Positions 1 through 7,124 of a stretch of DNA of 9,192 nt are shown in pieces. The position numbers were made by a program, and so were the translations under genes. Source of the stretch: Limnoglobus sp. (GTDB taxonomy: Bacteria > Planctomycetota > Planctomycetia > Gemmatales > Gemmataceae); contig JANXNT010001268.1 in the NCBI GenBank assembly GCA_025353985.1, forward strand, positions 1 to 9,192, read 5' to 3'. Under the pieces are notes generated by a model that was not told the DNA's origin, did no database searches, and saw only the letters and a program-made list of their open reading frames with translations. The number at the start of each line of letters is the position of its first letter. The stretch's first letter is position 1.

Positions 1-727
1 CTTGATCGTACAACCGTTGCGGCAGCGTCACGGGTACTCGCGTACCGATGCGGATGACATCGACGTGGTCGATGGCCTTCAGGTTGTCGAGGTAGTAGCG
101 CAGTTTGCTAAGCGGCAACGTGAGAGGGTCACCACCGGAAACGATCACGTCGCGAATTTGCGGATTCTTGCGAATGTAATCGATCATCCGCTCGTCGTCT
201 TTGCTGACGCCTTCCCAGCCACCGCGAGTAAGAGTCGCGCGTTTGCGGGTGCAGTAGCGGCAATACATCGAGCAGTTCGGCGTGGTAATCATCAACACGC
301 GGTCGGGGTAACGGTGCGTGAGGCCAGGTACCGGGGAATCCTTTTCTTCTTCGAGCGGGTCTTCGAGTTCGAAGCCCGATTCCGCTTCGAGCGGAGATGG
401 CACCGATTGCAGTCGGATCGGATCGGCCGGGTTCAGCGGATCGATCAGCGAAAAGTAGTAGGGCGGAATGGCGAGCTTGTAATCGCTTTCCAGTTTTCCC
501 AAGGCTTCGAGTTCGTCGGGGGAAAAGGAAATGAGGTTGCGAAGCTGACGAATGGACCGGACAGAATTTTGGGTCTGCCATCGCCAGTCGTCCCATTGGT
601 GGTCCGGCACATCCTTCCATGCCGGATTGCGTCGCATTCGACTCGGAGGCTCGTCTTCCTCGAATCCGCTCACGACCGGAAGGGCCGTCTGATTGGCGAG
701 CGGTTGGCGCGCTTCGGACTCGCTCAT
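1..727 (-). CDS. kamA: Lysine 2,3-aminomutase family radical SAM enzyme (KamA-like), N-terminal part only
   Basis: The reading frame runs from ATG at 727-725 leftward off the window edge, giving 242 codons without a stop. A GGAGG ribosome site lies at 743-739, 11 bases before the ATG; an in-frame GTG at 733-731 is the alternative start. Visible landmarks are the KamA N-terminal signature WDDWRWQ (residues 45-51), a PYYFSLIDP stretch (89-97), the SPVPGLTHRYPDRVLM block (131-146), the radical SAM cluster motif CSMYCRYC (C152, C156, C159), SGGDPL (197-202) and the IGTRVPV strand (227-233). Enzymes of this family use an iron-sulfur cluster, S-adenosylmethionine and pyridoxal phosphate to move an amino group, typically converting L-lysine to beta-lysine. 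The PLP-binding lysine lies in the missing C-terminal part, so substrate cannot be judged. The related EF-P-modifying enzyme EpmB is an alternative, but the long N-terminal region before the cysteines and the loop sequences fit KamA better. Confidence 0.87.
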   Translation of the reverse strand, partial: MSESEARQPLANQTALPVVSGFEEDEPPSRMRRNPAWKDVPDHQWDDWRWQTQNSVRSIRQLRNLISFSPDELEALGKLESDYKLAIPPYYFSLIDPLNPADPIRLQSVPSPLEAESGFELEDPLEEEKDSPVPGLTHRYPDRVLMITTPNCSMYCRYCTRKRATLTRGGWEGVSKDDERMIDYIRKNPQIRDVIVSGGDPLTLPLSKLRYYLDNLKAIDHVDVIRIGTRVPVTLPQRLYDQ

Positions 728-846
728 AAACACCTGGACCTCCACGGTTCTACTCGACCCGGATTGCGGTCAACAGCGACCAGCAATTCTGCGGGGAAGT
801 AACGGAACGCGTCGGGTGAGATACGCTCGTACTTTCTTAATGGAGA

Positions 847-874
847 ATCCTAACGCCCCATTTCAGAAAAACAA
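847..874 (-). promoter_or_regulatory. Weak candidate promoter for the KamA-like gene
   Basis: On the minus strand a TTGTTT -35-like hexamer (874-869) is followed after 16 bases by TAGGAT (852-847), a 4 of 6 match to the sigma70 -10 box. It would give a leader of roughly 115 bases before the ATG at 727. The match is poor enough that it could be chance; it is the best candidate seen between 728 and 900. Confidence 0.22.
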
Positions 875-903
875 GTTTGCATTTGCCCGCTCGCGCAGAT
901 TCT

Positions 904-1007
904 GACTCGCGCGCTAGGCGCTACGCCCGCGGTGCGAGTCTCTTATCCACACATCGCCGCGCGCGCTGCGAATGGAAACTCCGATTCGCAACGCAAAACG
1001 CGCCTAG
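904..1007. repeat. Cluster of inverted repeats in the 728-1077 gap
   Basis: The gene-free gap between the start of the KamA-like gene and the end of the membrane protein gene holds three inverted repeats. GACTCGC at 904-910 pairs with GCGAGTC at 934-940 around a smaller GGCG/CGCC hairpin (917-920 with 924-927). TGCGAAT at 967-973 pairs with ATTCGCA at 984-990 around a ten-base loop. CTAGGCGC at 914-921 is the complement of GCGCCTAG at 1000-1007 and could pair instead of the first stem. None is followed by a T-run in the minus direction, so they are not typical intrinsic terminators for the gene ending at 1078, although they sit where its transcript should end. The rest of the gap shows no supportable gene. 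Confidence 0.5.
943..951 (+). promoter_or_regulatory. Consensus DnaA box (single)
   Basis: TTATCCACA at 943-951 is an exact match to the strongest bacterial DnaA-binding 9-mer. It lies in the intergenic gap, just right of the 904-940 stem. I found no second perfect box in the window and no AT-rich unwinding region or dnaA/dnaN genes nearby, so this is not an origin. One exact 9-mer on either strand of a window this size is expected by chance only occasionally (order of 7 percent at equal base frequencies). The motif is real; its use is unknown. Confidence 0.4.
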
Positions 1008-1077
1008 AAAACAAGCGTGAGACGCGCATACCGTCGTACCGTGCTGCGTGTCAACACGAAAATCGTCGGCACCACTG

Positions 1078-2775
1078 TCAGTGGGGTGTCAGTGGTACGG
1101 CGCGCGGCAAAAATTTTGTGCGGAATTCTCGTTCGGCTTCGCGATCTTCGTTCCCTTTTGGCACGCCGAACGTCAATACGCCGTCCAATAACTCCGGTGT
1201 CAACACGCCGCGGATGCGCAGCCAGTGCAACAAGTCGCAGTAATTGTCGAAGTAGAACCATTCGTTCGGCGTGTAGCCGGTGTAGCCATTCACGGTCGGT
1301 ACGCCAGCCTCCATCGCACCCCACATGACATCGACTTGCAGTGCATAAACCGCGAACTCATCGGTGTCGCGCGGCGGGAACGCATACACCACCTTCGCGC
1401 CGGGTTCTTTGCGGATCGCATTCGCCCACATCTCGCGCTGGTTCCGAGAGTCGGCCACGGGGTAGCGCACTTCGTTCCAACGCGGGTCGCCGGGCGGAAT
1501 CATCTGCAAATCCAGCACCAATGCGATGAGAAACAGCGGAACGATCGCACGATAGCGAAAGTGCAACGAGGCTTCGAGCACGCAGCCAACGAGGAATCCG
1601 AGCGGCAACAACAGCACCAGTATCACGCGGCCACTCGCACGCAGTTTGGCAACGCCGGGTACGGCTAACAGCCCTTCGTAGATCGACACGCCACCCATTT
1701 GCAAGAACAACAACGGCACCGGCAACAGCACCGCGACCATCACCACGGCGCACGTCGGCAGGTTGTTGCCGAGTGTCAGTTTCCCGCGCAATCGCCGCAA
1801 CAATTGCACGACACCGTACAGCGCGCCGATGTACGCGATCGCGCCGGGGAACAGCAATTTCTCCCACACGAACGGCACCGCGTCTCGGTCCGGCAAGACC
1901 GCGCGCAGCCAGCCCCACGACTGCGATTCCACCGGCGGCCTTACCCACGCGGCCAGGTCCGGAGCGATCGTGAGAACCTCTGCGATGGGCAGCACGCGGT
2001 ACGTCGTGCTCGTCCGCAAGTATGGCACCGTCACGTACGCCAATGCCAACATCGGCAGTGCGCAACCGCCGACGCGACGTAGCCACTCGGCACGACCGGG
2101 GCGAAATATCGCCTTCCATGGAAGTGCTTTTCGCGCAACCACGACCGTTGCGAGCATCACCGCCGCGAGCAGCATCGTCGAGAATAGCCCGATGTACATG
2201 TTGCAATAAATTTGCCCGACGAGGCATGCGGCCTTGCCACCGAGCCACACCCACGTGGGCGACCAAAGGAATCGCCACACGCACGCCACCGCCATCGGCA
2301 CGAGGAATCGCGGCACCATTTGAATGTGCGTGACTTGCCCCATCATCGGCAACCCGAACGCGAACAGGTAACTGCCCGCCACCGCCGCCAACGCGCCCAA
2401 ACCGAGCTTACGCAACCCCCAGTAACAGCCGACGTAGTTCAGCGCCGTCAGCCCGAGATACCACAACTGGAACGCGCGTTCGGGGTCCGCACCAAACTTG
2501 CGACACGCGGCATATAGCGGCAGTGTGCCGAGGTGATTCTCCGACCCTGTCGTCATCCAGCGTGAGGGGAAACAGAACCGCGAATGCCAGAAGTTGCGCT
2601 CTTGGCCATTCAGCCAGCGATAGCCATGTTCGAGGATGTAGTGGTTGAAGCGATTGTCGATATGGTCGCCCGGCAGATACTGCAATTCCGACCCGACGAG
2701 GTTCAGCGGCCCTTGCCATAACCCAACGGCCAGCAGGACCAACGCAACGAACCAGCGAATGAAGACCGCAGACAT
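1078..2775 (-). CDS. Polytopic membrane protein, GT-C glycosyltransferase-like, function unproven
   Basis: This 565-residue protein starts at ATG 2775-2773, with a GGAG ribosome site at 2788-2785 (nine-base spacing) and a good promoter just upstream. About ten hydrophobic segments are visible: residues 5-28, 103-121, 125-146, 153-170, 176-192, 194-214, 235-252, 308-325, 341-360 and 382-400, with another at 408-424. The first extracytoplasmic loop carries an acidic, conserved-looking stretch (PGDHIDNRF at 35-43, then ILEHGYRWL at 47-55). Near the C-terminus are LRASGR (378-383), just before a helix, and a soluble tail with NGYTGYTPNEW (496-506). This layout, with an acidic first loop, many helices, an LRxxxR segment and an NGYxGYxP tail motif, is that of bacterial GT-C-like membrane proteins that use lipid-linked sugars. 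I recognise the type, not a named family. It is divergent from the glycan operon at 2940 and could act on the same product. A flippase or a non-enzymatic membrane protein is possible. The CDS is certain; the role is not. Confidence 0.88.
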   Translation of the reverse strand: MSAVFIRWFVALVLLAVGLWQGPLNLVGSELQYLPGDHIDNRFNHYILEHGYRWLNGQERNFWHSRFCFPSRWMTTGSENHLGTLPLYAACRKFGADPERAFQLWYLGLTALNYVGCYWGLRKLGLGALAAVAGSYLFAFGLPMMGQVTHIQMVPRFLVPMAVACVWRFLWSPTWVWLGGKAACLVGQIYCNMYIGLFSTMLLAAVMLATVVVARKALPWKAIFRPGRAEWLRRVGGCALPMLALAYVTVPYLRTSTTYRVLPIAEVLTIAPDLAAWVRPPVESQSWGWLRAVLPDRDAVPFVWEKLLFPGAIAYIGALYGVVQLLRRLRGKLTLGNNLPTCAVVMVAVLLPVPLLFLQMGGVSIYEGLLAVPGVAKLRASGRVILVLLLPLGFLVGCVLEASLHFRYRAIVPLFLIALVLDLQMIPPGDPRWNEVRYPVADSRNQREMWANAIRKEPGAKVVYAFPPRDTDEFAVYALQVDVMWGAMEAGVPTVNGYTGYTPNEWFYFDNYCDLLHWLRIRGVLTPELLDGVLTFGVPKGNEDREAEREFRTKFLPRAVPLTPH

Positions 2776-2803
2776 CGATCGATACTCCGGACGAATTTTG
2801 CCC

Positions 2804-2833
2804 GTTGTAGCCCCGATGCCGATCCGCTGTCAA
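2804..2833 (-). promoter_or_regulatory. Sigma70-like promoter of the membrane protein gene
   Basis: On the minus strand a perfect TTGACA (2833-2828) is followed after 18 bases by TACAAC (2809-2804), a 4 of 6 match to the -10 box. Transcription would start near 2797 and leave a leader of about 22 bases containing the GGAG ribosome site at 2788-2785, which fits the ATG at 2775 well. Confidence 0.5.
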
Positions 2834-2871
2834 TCGCAGCGACCCACTCGTCTGAATTCCCCGCAGCTTCG

Positions 2872-2901
2872 TTAAACTCACATCTTCGTATAGCCGATAA
2901 T
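2872..2901 (+). promoter_or_regulatory. Candidate promoter of the glycosyltransferase operon
   Basis: TTAAAC (2872-2877, weak -35 match) is followed after 18 bases by GATAAT (2896-2901), a 5 of 6 match to the -10 box. Transcription would start near 2908, about 32 bases before the first ATG at 2940. It faces away from the promoter at 2833-2804, so the 164-base gap looks like a divergent control region. Confidence 0.38.
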
Positions 2902-2939
2902 CGTTAAGACGCGCCTTATTCGCGCGCTATTGCTAACGG

Positions 2940-4529
2940 ATGCCATCGATGCGGGTCAGCGTGGTTGTCACATCTGGTACGTCGGCTGCGAAACAGGTCA
3001 CGCTGCGCGCACTCACGCATCAAACGCATGGCAATTTCGAGCGAATCGTTGCAATTTCGGAAACCGAACTCGGTACGTTCGGACCCGATGTTCTGGAAAT
3101 TCCGAACCCCAGTCGGCGAGTCGCCGTCACGCGGAATCGCTGCGTGTCCCGGGCAACGGGTGAGATCGTCGCGTTCCTCGAAGCGGGTTCGGTTCCCGAT
3201 AGTCGCTGGTTGGCGCGACTCGTCGAAGGCTATCACGCGGCGTCGGTTGCCGTTGTTGGCGGCCACATTGCGGGTGAAACCGGCTATCGGGTGGTATCGC
3301 GAAAAGGCATCGTCAACTACGTTGCTGCGCCGCTGACGCCATTCCAAATTCCGACGGCGGACCCGTTCCTCTGCCCGCATCCGTCGAGCATCAGTTACCG
3401 ACGTGCGACGCTTCTCGCGATCGGTGGTTTCAACGAATCGCAGGCCGATTTGGAGATCGATGCCAATGCGTGTTCGCGGCTGATCGATGCCGGGTTTCGC
3501 GTGACGGCGGTCGATGGTGCGATTGTGCATCTCGCCGAATATACGCTGGGGCAGCAGAGAGAAACGGCCGTACGGCAGGTGCCACATCAAACCGTCGGTT
3601 TCATTCTTCGCGAGTATTTTTCTGGCACCGACGACGGGAACCGGCAGTTTCGGCAGATCGCGACGGGACTGGCGGCGGCCGGCGTCGAAGTCCACGTGAT
3701 TGTCGAAGCTGAATCGGGTGTACCGATCGTCGACGACGTCTGGATTCACCGCATCCCGCCGCACACGCCGTGTACGTGCGAAGAGTGGGCGAAGGCGGCG
3801 CACACGCAATTACTTGCTCTTACAGAGGCTCGCGAAATCGCGACGGTCTGGGTGCCAACCGCGAATGCGGAGGGGCTGTTCGCGTTGCTCGACGATCGCT
3901 TCCGCACGATTGCGTATATGGCGAACGAGCCACGTAGCGATCTCGAACAGTACGCGATGTCGCTCGCAAAAGTGGTCGTGTCGCCATCGCCGCGGGCGTT
4001 GCGTGCCGCGAAACGATCTGCCGACGGCCCTCCCCACGCAAAGAGTTTCGAGCGATTTCCGTTTGCCGTAACGGATCGTGCAACGGAGGAAACCGAGCCG
4101 GTGGCTGGCATTTATTTCATCGGCGAATCGAACGAAGCGGCTGCGATTCGCGTCGACTTGCTGAGTGAATTTCCGACTGTCCCCGAAGCCGATTCGCTGG
4201 CGACGGCGGCGGTCGTGTGTTGGGCCGGGCACACCGAATCGTCGGCGATCCCCCTTCTCGAAGCGATGATGTTCGGCAAACCGATCGTTGCCTGCGCGGT
4301 CGGTGTGGCGACGGATGTCATCGTCGATGGCGTGACCGGATTTCTCGGCTACCCCGGCAGCACGACATCGCGAAGTGGCTTAGTTCGTAGGCTGTTTCAC
4401 GACGAACCGTTGCGTTTGCGAATGAGTCGCGCGGCCCGCGCGGAGTACGAACAACGCTACGCCCCGGCCGCAATGACCCGCGCTGCCATCGTACGGATAC
4501 TACCCCGACCCCGCATCCTTGCCGCATGA
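2940..4529 (+). CDS. Fusion glycosyltransferase: degenerate GT2 domain followed by a GT4-like domain
   Basis: This 529-residue soluble protein opens the operon. Residues about 5-200 look like a GT2 (GT-A fold) domain: strand SVVV (7-10), the RNRCVSRATGEIVAFL block (65-80), an acceptor-side IGGFNE (161-166) and DANACSRLIDAGF (174-186). In active relatives the segment after AFL carries the acidic DxD metal site; here it reads EAGS (81-84), so that site is missing. Residues about 217-525 look like a GT4 (GT-B fold) domain, beginning VGFILREYFSG (219-229) and containing the E-x7-E donor motif (E433, E441) followed by MMFGKPIVA. The R/K phosphate-binding pair expected earlier in the C-terminal half of GT4 enzymes is not evident, and that half looks shortened. 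The start is uncertain: ATG 2940 has no clear ribosome site, whereas in-frame ATG 2949 has a weak AACGGA (2935-2940) upstream. Likely role is sugar transfer in surface glycan synthesis, with one or both domains possibly inactive. Confidence 0.85.
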   Translation: MPSMRVSVVVTSGTSAAKQVTLRALTHQTHGNFERIVAISETELGTFGPDVLEIPNPSRRVAVTRNRCVSRATGEIVAFLEAGSVPDSRWLARLVEGYHAASVAVVGGHIAGETGYRVVSRKGIVNYVAAPLTPFQIPTADPFLCPHPSSISYRRATLLAIGGFNESQADLEIDANACSRLIDAGFRVTAVDGAIVHLAEYTLGQQRETAVRQVPHQTVGFILREYFSGTDDGNRQFRQIATGLAAAGVEVHVIVEAESGVPIVDDVWIHRIPPHTPCTCEEWAKAAHTQLLALTEAREIATVWVPTANAEGLFALLDDRFRTIAYMANEPRSDLEQYAMSLAKVVVSPSPRALRAAKRSADGPPHAKSFERFPFAVTDRATEETEPVAGIYFIGESNEAAAIRVDLLSEFPTVPEADSLATAAVVCWAGHTESSAIPLLEAMMFGKPIVACAVGVATDVIVDGVTGFLGYPGSTTSRSGLVRRLFHDEPLRLRMSRAARAEYEQRYAPAAMTRAAIVRILPRPRILAA

Positions 4530-4532
4530 GGA
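4528..4532 (+). promoter_or_regulatory. Ribosome binding site deciding the start of the GT4 gene
   Basis: GAGGA at 4528-4532 lies five bases before ATG 4538 and overlaps the stop codon of the preceding gene (TGA 4527-4529). It favours 4538 as the start. The earlier in-frame ATG at 4526 forms an ATGA overlap with that stop but has no ribosome site of its own and would depend on reinitiation. Confidence 0.5.
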
Positions 4533-4537
4533 ACACC

Positions 4538-5824
4538 ATGAGACGGGCCAGTGGGGAACCGCTTCGCGCATCGATTATCGCCGGTTGCATCGTGTCCCGC
4601 GATGCGATTTCGAACATCGCGCGTCAGCAAGCGGATGCACTCTCGATGCCGCTTGCGGGTGGGCCGACTGCCGACGTACGTATGTTCCACATGGGCGGCA
4701 ACGTTCGCGATTCGCGTATCGTCGAAGTGACATCGGCGGCGGCAATCGTCGCCGATGCGCACTTTCAATCGTCCGATATTATCGTCTTCCACTTCGGCAT
4801 TCGATACCCGGCGTTCGATGCGATTTTGCTCGCGCCGCGGACGTCGCACGTGATCGGGTATTACCACGGCATCACGCCACCGGCATTGCTGAACCCGACC
4901 GAACACCCGACGCTTGCGGAGTCGTTCTGCCAGGCGAACGAGTTGTTCGCGGCGGATCGCGTGCAAACGACGAGCCTGTACATCCAGAAGGAACTCGAGT
5001 CGTTTGAGATTCCGCCCGAGCGGATTACGCGCGTCCCACCGGCGATCTCGTACCAGCCGTTGCCGCGTCGCCCCGTGAGAATCGGGCAGCCGTTGCGGTT
5101 ACTGTACGTCGGGCGATTTGTCGCGTCGAAGGGCATTTCAGACCTGATGGCCGCATTCGCGAAGTTCGCCGCGCGCAACGCCGATGCCACGCTCGACCTC
5201 GCAGGCAGCACGGCCTGGTGCGACCCGGAATACCTCGCGCATTTGCGGGAATTCGCGAAGTCGCCGTTACTCCGCAACCGGGTTCGGTTCCATCACGATC
5301 TATCCGCAAATGAACTCGCACGTCGTTACGCCGAAGCGGATGTCTTCGTGTTTCCGTCGCACCACGAAGGCTTCGGGGTGCCGATCGTCGAAGCGCTGAC
5401 GAGCGGTTGCTACGTGATTTGTTCGGATGCCGGGGCATCGCCCGAAACGGCGGGCGGACTCGGGCGCGTGTTCCCGACGGGCGATGTGACGGCACTCGCT
5501 ACGCGATTATCGCAAATCGAATGGGCCTGGCAGCGCGGTATGCGACCGACCGCAATCGGGTTGTTGACGGCCGAAGAATGGGCGAAACAGGCACGCGAAT
5601 ATGCGGCGTACTTTTCGCAGGCCGCGTACGAAGATCGCTTCCGCACTGCCGTGTTCTCCGGCCTTCGGCGATACCCGACGGGCGTTGCAAAATACCTCAC
5701 CGACAAGCGATTGCAATTAGTCGACGAACTCCCCACGGTGGGGACGCGAGACAGTGAACCCTCCATTTACCGAACGTTCCGCGACGGATTCGCCCCGACG
5801 AAGGTCGAACGCCGCGCCGCATAA
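4538..5824 (+). CDS. GT4 family glycosyltransferase
   Basis: The protein has 428 residues from ATG 4538 (432 if translation begins at 4526). It is a full-length GT-B fold retaining glycosyltransferase. The N-terminal acceptor domain holds VFHFGIRYP (83-91) and GYYHGITPPALL (107-118), the pattern of the YHxITP subgroup of GT4 enzymes found in lipopolysaccharide and capsule clusters. The donor domain begins with LLYVGRFVASKGI (188-200), in which R193 and K198 are the expected phosphate-binding pair, and continues to FPSHHEGFGVPIVEAL (272-287) with the E-x7-E pair E277 and E285. All key residues are present, in contrast to the fusion protein upstream. It likely transfers a nucleotide-activated sugar to a lipid-linked glycan at the cytoplasmic membrane surface; donor and acceptor are not readable from sequence. 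It is translationally coupled, or nearly so, to the gene before it, and 12 bases separate it from the coiled-coil gene after it. Confidence 0.93.
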   Translation: MRRASGEPLRASIIAGCIVSRDAISNIARQQADALSMPLAGGPTADVRMFHMGGNVRDSRIVEVTSAAAIVADAHFQSSDIIVFHFGIRYPAFDAILLAPRTSHVIGYYHGITPPALLNPTEHPTLAESFCQANELFAADRVQTTSLYIQKELESFEIPPERITRVPPAISYQPLPRRPVRIGQPLRLLYVGRFVASKGISDLMAAFAKFAARNADATLDLAGSTAWCDPEYLAHLREFAKSPLLRNRVRFHHDLSANELARRYAEADVFVFPSHHEGFGVPIVEALTSGCYVICSDAGASPETAGGLGRVFPTGDVTALATRLSQIEWAWQRGMRPTAIGLLTAEEWAKQAREYAAYFSQAAYEDRFRTAVFSGLRRYPTGVAKYLTDKRLQLVDELPTVGTRDSEPSIYRTFRDGFAPTKVERRAA

Positions 5825-5836
5825 GGAGTATGCCAA

Positions 5837-7090
5837 ATGAATCCGATCCAGTCGCCGAACGGGGTTCGCAAAGTCGTCCACTGGCTGCGGCCACGCGTTC
5901 GCACGATCCCCGTCATCGGGCAAGCCGCACGCTACGTCAAGCGTCTGATCGTGTTGCCTTGGAACTTCCACAAGCAATATCAGCAATCGCAAACCGTACA
6001 GGCCGAGACGCGCGGGACGTTCCAAACGATGCTCGCGAATCAGCACGATGGCTTCCGCCAACTCGCCGACCGCGGCCAGTACGTCGAAGGCAAACTCGCC
6101 GCGCTGAACGTGGCGATGGCGCGGATCGCCGAACAATTTTCGGAAGCGGATCGCCAACGCCAAGCATCGACCGCCGCAACGCACAAAACTGTGATCGAAA
6201 CGGCGCAGTCGATACAGGTCGAAGCGATCGAACATGCGGCCACGATTGAAGTTCTCTTCGCTGCCGTCGCAGATCGTTTGTCGTCGGTGGAGCGACGATT
6301 CGGAGATCTCGATACGATCCGAGCGACCACGGTCGGCCTCGTTCAGCAATTGACGGCAATCCACGAACGCACGGCGATCTTGCCCGAGCAGATTCGCGAA
6401 ACGAACCGCGTCGTGTCCGAGATTGCGGCCCATACCGATGTCGTGGCGCAACAACTCATCGCACTCGCGGGAGTGCCCGCACAGTTGGCTGCATTCCCGG
6501 CGGCACCGGATTATTCCAAGCAGTTCGCGGCACTCGCCGAAGTGCCGAAGCGGTTGGCGGAAATGGCGTGCCTGCCTGCTCGCCTCGAAGCCTTATCCGA
6601 ACGGCTGACAGCGCACGCCGTACCGATTGCCGATACGGTCGTTCGCCTCGAAGACATTTCGCTGGCCGTCGCACAACTCGCCGAGATCGCCCCACGCATG
6701 GCGACTGCGGAAGCGCAGATCGCCGACACGACGACCCGCGCCGAAACCGAAGCCCAACGATTCCAGGTTTCGGTCGACGAACGTCTTGATGGGCTCGTCG
6801 ATAAATTCGACGCGTCGATCCGCCTGCTTTCGGACGATGTTCGCGGTATGAACGATCGACACGCCGCCGCGTTCGATCTCGTTTCCGAACGGCTGCGCGA
6901 TCAAACCGTACGGCTATTAGGCATGGGCGAAGAGCACGGCCACGGCGGCGTTTCGGCGAGTTTCGCTTCCGAGCAAATCGCCGACCTCGTTACCGGGCAA
7001 CTCGAACTTTCGCGGCAGATCGCCGACCTGAAGCAACTCGTCGGCGGGCGAAGCGAAGGGGCCATCGGCAACCTTCGCCTCCGTGCGTAA
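5837..7090 (+). CDS. Long coiled-coil protein encoded inside the glycosyltransferase operon
   Basis: This 417-residue protein has a strong AAGGAG ribosome site (5823-5828), eight bases before ATG 5837; the ATG at 5830 is out of frame and too close to it. Residues 10-45 form a basic, amphipathic stretch (VVHWLRPRVRTIPVIG, then YVKRLIVLPW) with no true transmembrane helix or signal peptide, suggesting peripheral membrane attachment. A PxxG...LP segment like this recurs at the front of some methyltransferases and glycosyltransferases in polysaccharide clusters (recollection, not verified). From about residue 50 to 360 the sequence is Ala-, Gln-, Glu- and Arg-rich with heptad-like hydrophobic spacing, consistent with a long coiled coil, broken by a proline-marked segment (213-263). 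A glycine/histidine hinge (362-371) leads to a short final helix (378-402). No catalytic domain is visible. Position between glycosyltransferases suggests a scaffold, tether or length-setting role; this is inference. A chemotaxis-like or phage-tail-like coiled coil is less likely in this context. Confidence 0.85.
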   Translation: MNPIQSPNGVRKVVHWLRPRVRTIPVIGQAARYVKRLIVLPWNFHKQYQQSQTVQAETRGTFQTMLANQHDGFRQLADRGQYVEGKLAALNVAMARIAEQFSEADRQRQASTAATHKTVIETAQSIQVEAIEHAATIEVLFAAVADRLSSVERRFGDLDTIRATTVGLVQQLTAIHERTAILPEQIRETNRVVSEIAAHTDVVAQQLIALAGVPAQLAAFPAAPDYSKQFAALAEVPKRLAEMACLPARLEALSERLTAHAVPIADTVVRLEDISLAVAQLAEIAPRMATAEAQIADTTTRAETEAQRFQVSVDERLDGLVDKFDASIRLLSDDVRGMNDRHAAAFDLVSERLRDQTVRLLGMGEEHGHGGVSASFASEQIADLVTGQLELSRQIADLKQLVGGRSEGAIGNLRLRA

Positions 7091-7124
7091 CCGGTTGTGC
7101 GCCGAAGGCATATCATGAAGCGGT

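Noticed and set aside
2..802. Open frame of 266 codons on the plus strand opposite the KamA-like gene
   Set aside because: The minus strand in the same interval encodes unmistakable radical SAM motifs; this frame is antisense noise produced by high GC third positions.
943..951. Replication origin
   Set aside because: Only one DnaA box, no AT-rich region and no replication genes nearby.
1358..2284. Open frame of 308 codons on the minus strand
   Set aside because: It lies inside the membrane protein gene in another frame of the same strand and is arginine-rich without recognisable domains.
2916..3809. Open frame of 297 codons antisense to the fusion glycosyltransferase
   Set aside because: The plus strand has GT2 and GT4 motifs across the same bases; this frame is arginine-rich and lacks a ribosome site.
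5717..6454. Open frame of 245 codons antisense to the GT4 end and coiled-coil gene
   Set aside because: It spans a gene junction on the opposite strand, and the plus-strand genes have strong ribosome sites and coherent protein features.
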